Shown here: in pieces, positions 62,528-64,000 of the stretch
How the letters are laid out: each line of letters starts with the position of its first letter
Numbering within the stretch: position 1 is the first letter of the stretch
DNA from: Desulfovibrio sp.
GTDB taxonomy: Bacteria; Desulfobacterota; Desulfovibrionia; Desulfovibrionales; Desulfovibrionaceae
Direction of reading: 5' to 3'
DNA length: 64,000 nucleotides
NCBI RefSeq assembly: GCF_034006445.1
Contig: NZ_JAVESS010000009.1
Coordinates: 1 to 64,000 of the forward strand
Notes under the pieces: generated by a model
What the model was told of the DNA's origin: nothing
Databases searched by the model: none
Seen by the model: the letters and a program-made list of their open reading frames with translations, nothing else
Position numbers and translations under genes: made by a program

Positions 62528-62896
62528 ATGATCCAGGTAGAATCCACGCTTCAGGTCGCCGACAATTCCGGCGCCAAAAAGGTTGCCTGCATCAAGGTGC
62601 TGGGCGGTTCACACCGCCGCTACGCCTCGGTCGGCGACATTGTAGTGGTTTCCATTAAGGAAGCCATACCACATAGCAAAGTGAAGAAGGGCGACGTGAT
62701 GAAGGCTGTTATCGTGCGCACCGCCAAAGAAGTGCGTCGCATGGACGGCAGCTATATCAAGTTCGACGGCAATGCCGCTGTGCTGCTTTCCAGCCAGGGC
62801 GAGCCTCTTGGCACCCGCATCTTCGGCCCCGTGGCCCGTGAGCTGCGCGCCATGAACTTTATGAAAATTATTTCGCTGGCCCCGGAAGTGCTGTAG
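62528..62896 (+). CDS. rplN: 50S ribosomal protein L14
   Basis: 122 residues. [37 protein letters not shown] and [28 protein letters not shown] C-terminus. First gene of the spc-type segment. Confidence 0.98.
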   Translation: MIQVESTLQVADNSGAKKVACIKVLGGSHRRYASVGDIVVVSIKEAIPHSKVKKGDVMKAVIVRTAKEVRRMDGSYIKFDGNAAVLLSSQGEPLGTRIFGPVARELRAMNFMKIISLAPEVL

Positions 62897-62905
62897 GAGA
62901 CCGTC

Positions 62906-63238
62906 ATGAAAATGTATCGTATCCGCAAGGACGACAAGGTGATGGTAATCGCCGGCAAAGACGCGGGCAAAATCGGCAAGGTGCTCAAGATCCTGCGTAA
63001 GAAGGATCGCGTGCTGGTGGAAAAGACCAACATGGTCAAGCGCCATATGCGCCCCAACCCCTATGCTCAGCAGCCCGGTGGTATCGTGGAGAAGGAAATG
63101 CCCATCCACGTGTCCAACGTCATGGTTGTCTGCTCCGCTTGTGGCAAAGCCACCCGCGTGGGTTACAAGACCATCGAGTCTGAGGGCAAGGAAAAGAAAG
63201 TGCGCTTCTGCAAAAAGTGCAACGAAGTCATGGAATAA
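62906..63238 (+). CDS. rplX: 50S ribosomal protein L24 with zinc-ribbon-like Cys pairs
   Basis: 110 residues. KOW motif [30 protein letters not shown]. The C-terminal part has [14 protein letters not shown] and [12 protein letters not shown], two CxxC pairs that could bind zinc; many L24 proteins lack them. Confidence 0.97.
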   Translation: MKMYRIRKDDKVMVIAGKDAGKIGKVLKILRKKDRVLVEKTNMVKRHMRPNPYAQQPGGIVEKEMPIHVSNVMVVCSACGKATRVGYKTIESEGKEKKVRFCKKCNEVME

Positions 63239-63247
63239 GGTGATACG

Positions 63248-63787
63248 ATGACACGCCTTGAAAAGATATATAGAGAGAAGGTAGTTCCGGTAATGCAGAA
63301 GGAGTTTAGCTACTCCTCTTCCATGCAACTTCCCGGGATTGAAAAAATCTCTCTGAACATCGGCCTTGGCGCCGCCAGCCAGAACAATAAGCTGATGGAA
63401 GAGGCTGTGGCTGAACTTTCAGCCATTGCCGGCCAGAAGGCCGTGGTGACTCGCGCCAAAAAATCCATCGCTGCGTTCAAGCTGCGCGAAGGCATGCCCA
63501 TCGGCGCCCGCGTTACCCTGCGCAAGGAACGCATGTGGGACTTTCTTGACAAGCTCATGAACTTCGCACTGCCCCGTGTGCGCGACTTTCGCGGCATTCC
63601 TGACCGTGGGTTCGATGGACGCGGCAACTTCACCCTGGGCATCAAGGAACACACCATCTTCCCCGAACTTGAGGCGGATCGTGTGGAAAATCCCAAGGGC
63701 ATGAACATCACCATTGTCACCACGGCGTCCACGGACAAGGAAGGCAAGTTCCTTCTTGACCAGTTGGGCATGCCGTTCCGCAAGTAG
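63248..63787 (+). CDS. rplE: 50S ribosomal protein L5
   Basis: 179 residues. [100 protein letters not shown]. Binds 5S rRNA. Confidence 0.98.
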   Translation: MTRLEKIYREKVVPVMQKEFSYSSSMQLPGIEKISLNIGLGAASQNNKLMEEAVAELSAIAGQKAVVTRAKKSIAAFKLREGMPIGARVTLRKERMWDFLDKLMNFALPRVRDFRGIPDRGFDGRGNFTLGIKEHTIFPELEADRVENPKGMNITIVTTASTDKEGKFLLDQLGMPFRK

Positions 63788-63797
63788 GAGTTAAGCT

Positions 63798-63983
63798 ATG
63801 TCCCGTACTTCTTTGGAAGTAAAGGCTAAGCGCAAGCCCAAGTTCAGCGCTCGCGCTTACAATCGCTGCCCGCTTTGCGGCCGGCCCCGGGCCTTTCTGC
63901 GTCAGTTCGGCATCTGCCGTATCTGCTTCCGCAATATGGCCCTTCGTGGCGAGCTGCCCGGCGTACGCAAGTCGAGCTGGTAA
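63798..63983 (+). CDS. rpsN: 30S ribosomal protein S14, zinc-binding type
   Basis: 61 residues, the short C+ form: [38 protein letters not shown] holds two CxxC pairs for one zinc. The operon continues beyond the window. Confidence 0.98.
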   Translation: MSRTSLEVKAKRKPKFSARAYNRCPLCGRPRAFLRQFGICRICFRNMALRGELPGVRKSSW

Positions 63984-64000
63984 ATTTCCGGGCGCGCAAG

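Overview
The window looks like a chromosomal segment of a Desulfovibrio-type sulfate reducer (Desulfovibrionaceae). This is inferred from a 191-residue rubrerythrin, a futalosine-type UbiA prenyltransferase, a Fur-like box of the Desulfovibrio form, a complete S10/spc ribosomal operon and high-GC codon use. No rRNA lies in the window, so the species cannot be named.

Layout. 0-1.7 kb: an IS30-family element abuts a trkA/ktrA potassium-channel gene whose normal start has been lost. 2-4.5 kb: a YgjP-like metallopeptidase, a FlxA-like protein and rubrerythrin. 5.8-16 kb: a type I secretion system (TolC, ABC ATPase, HlyD-type fusion protein), followed by a membrane protein with a degenerate HD-GYP domain and a glycosyltransferase, probably an adhesin/biofilm export module with a c-di-GMP-type input. 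16.5-20.6 kb: a large EAL protein with two periplasmic solute-binding sensor domains, then an AT-rich stretch with a perfect palindrome in front of an XRE regulator. 21-25 kb: class V aminotransferase, AroP/PheP-like permease and a DMT exporter.

25-35.3 kb is the most striking region. It holds an iron-only (Mo- and V-independent) nitrogenase locus: anfH-nifI1-nifI2-anfD-anfG-anfK on the minus strand, two possible accessory genes downstream, an AnfA-type sigma-54 activator, and a divergent AnfO-like gene. The anfH promoter region has a textbook -24/-12 element and two GTAC-N6-GTAC boxes. The PII-like NifI pair sits inside the Fe-only operon, which predicts fast post-translational nitrogen control of this enzyme. 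nifB, nifE, nifN and nifV are not in the window, so cofactor assembly must be encoded elsewhere.

35.6-41.1 kb: a probable D-amino-acid use module (MFS transporter, N-acyl-D-amino-acid deacylase, D-serine dehydratase, divergent LysR). 41.3-48.2 kb: a metal-chelate (iron-type) uptake operon (TonB receptor, methyltransferase, binding protein, permease, ATPase) with Fur-like boxes. It is flanked by tRNA-Thr and by a duplicated 3' end of that tRNA, so it may be an old tRNA-targeted island. 48.3-56.7 kb: housekeeping genes (darP, ubiA/mqnP, mog-like, queF, murJ, an Hpt-like membrane protein, ftsY). 57.6-64 kb: the ribosomal protein operon from rpsJ to rpsN.

Several short dispersed repeat families recur in the intergenic gaps: a 125-bp MITE-like pair, a ~127-bp palindromic family with three full copies and one partial copy, and a third, smaller family. 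There is also an 18-unit 13-bp minisatellite upstream of murJ.
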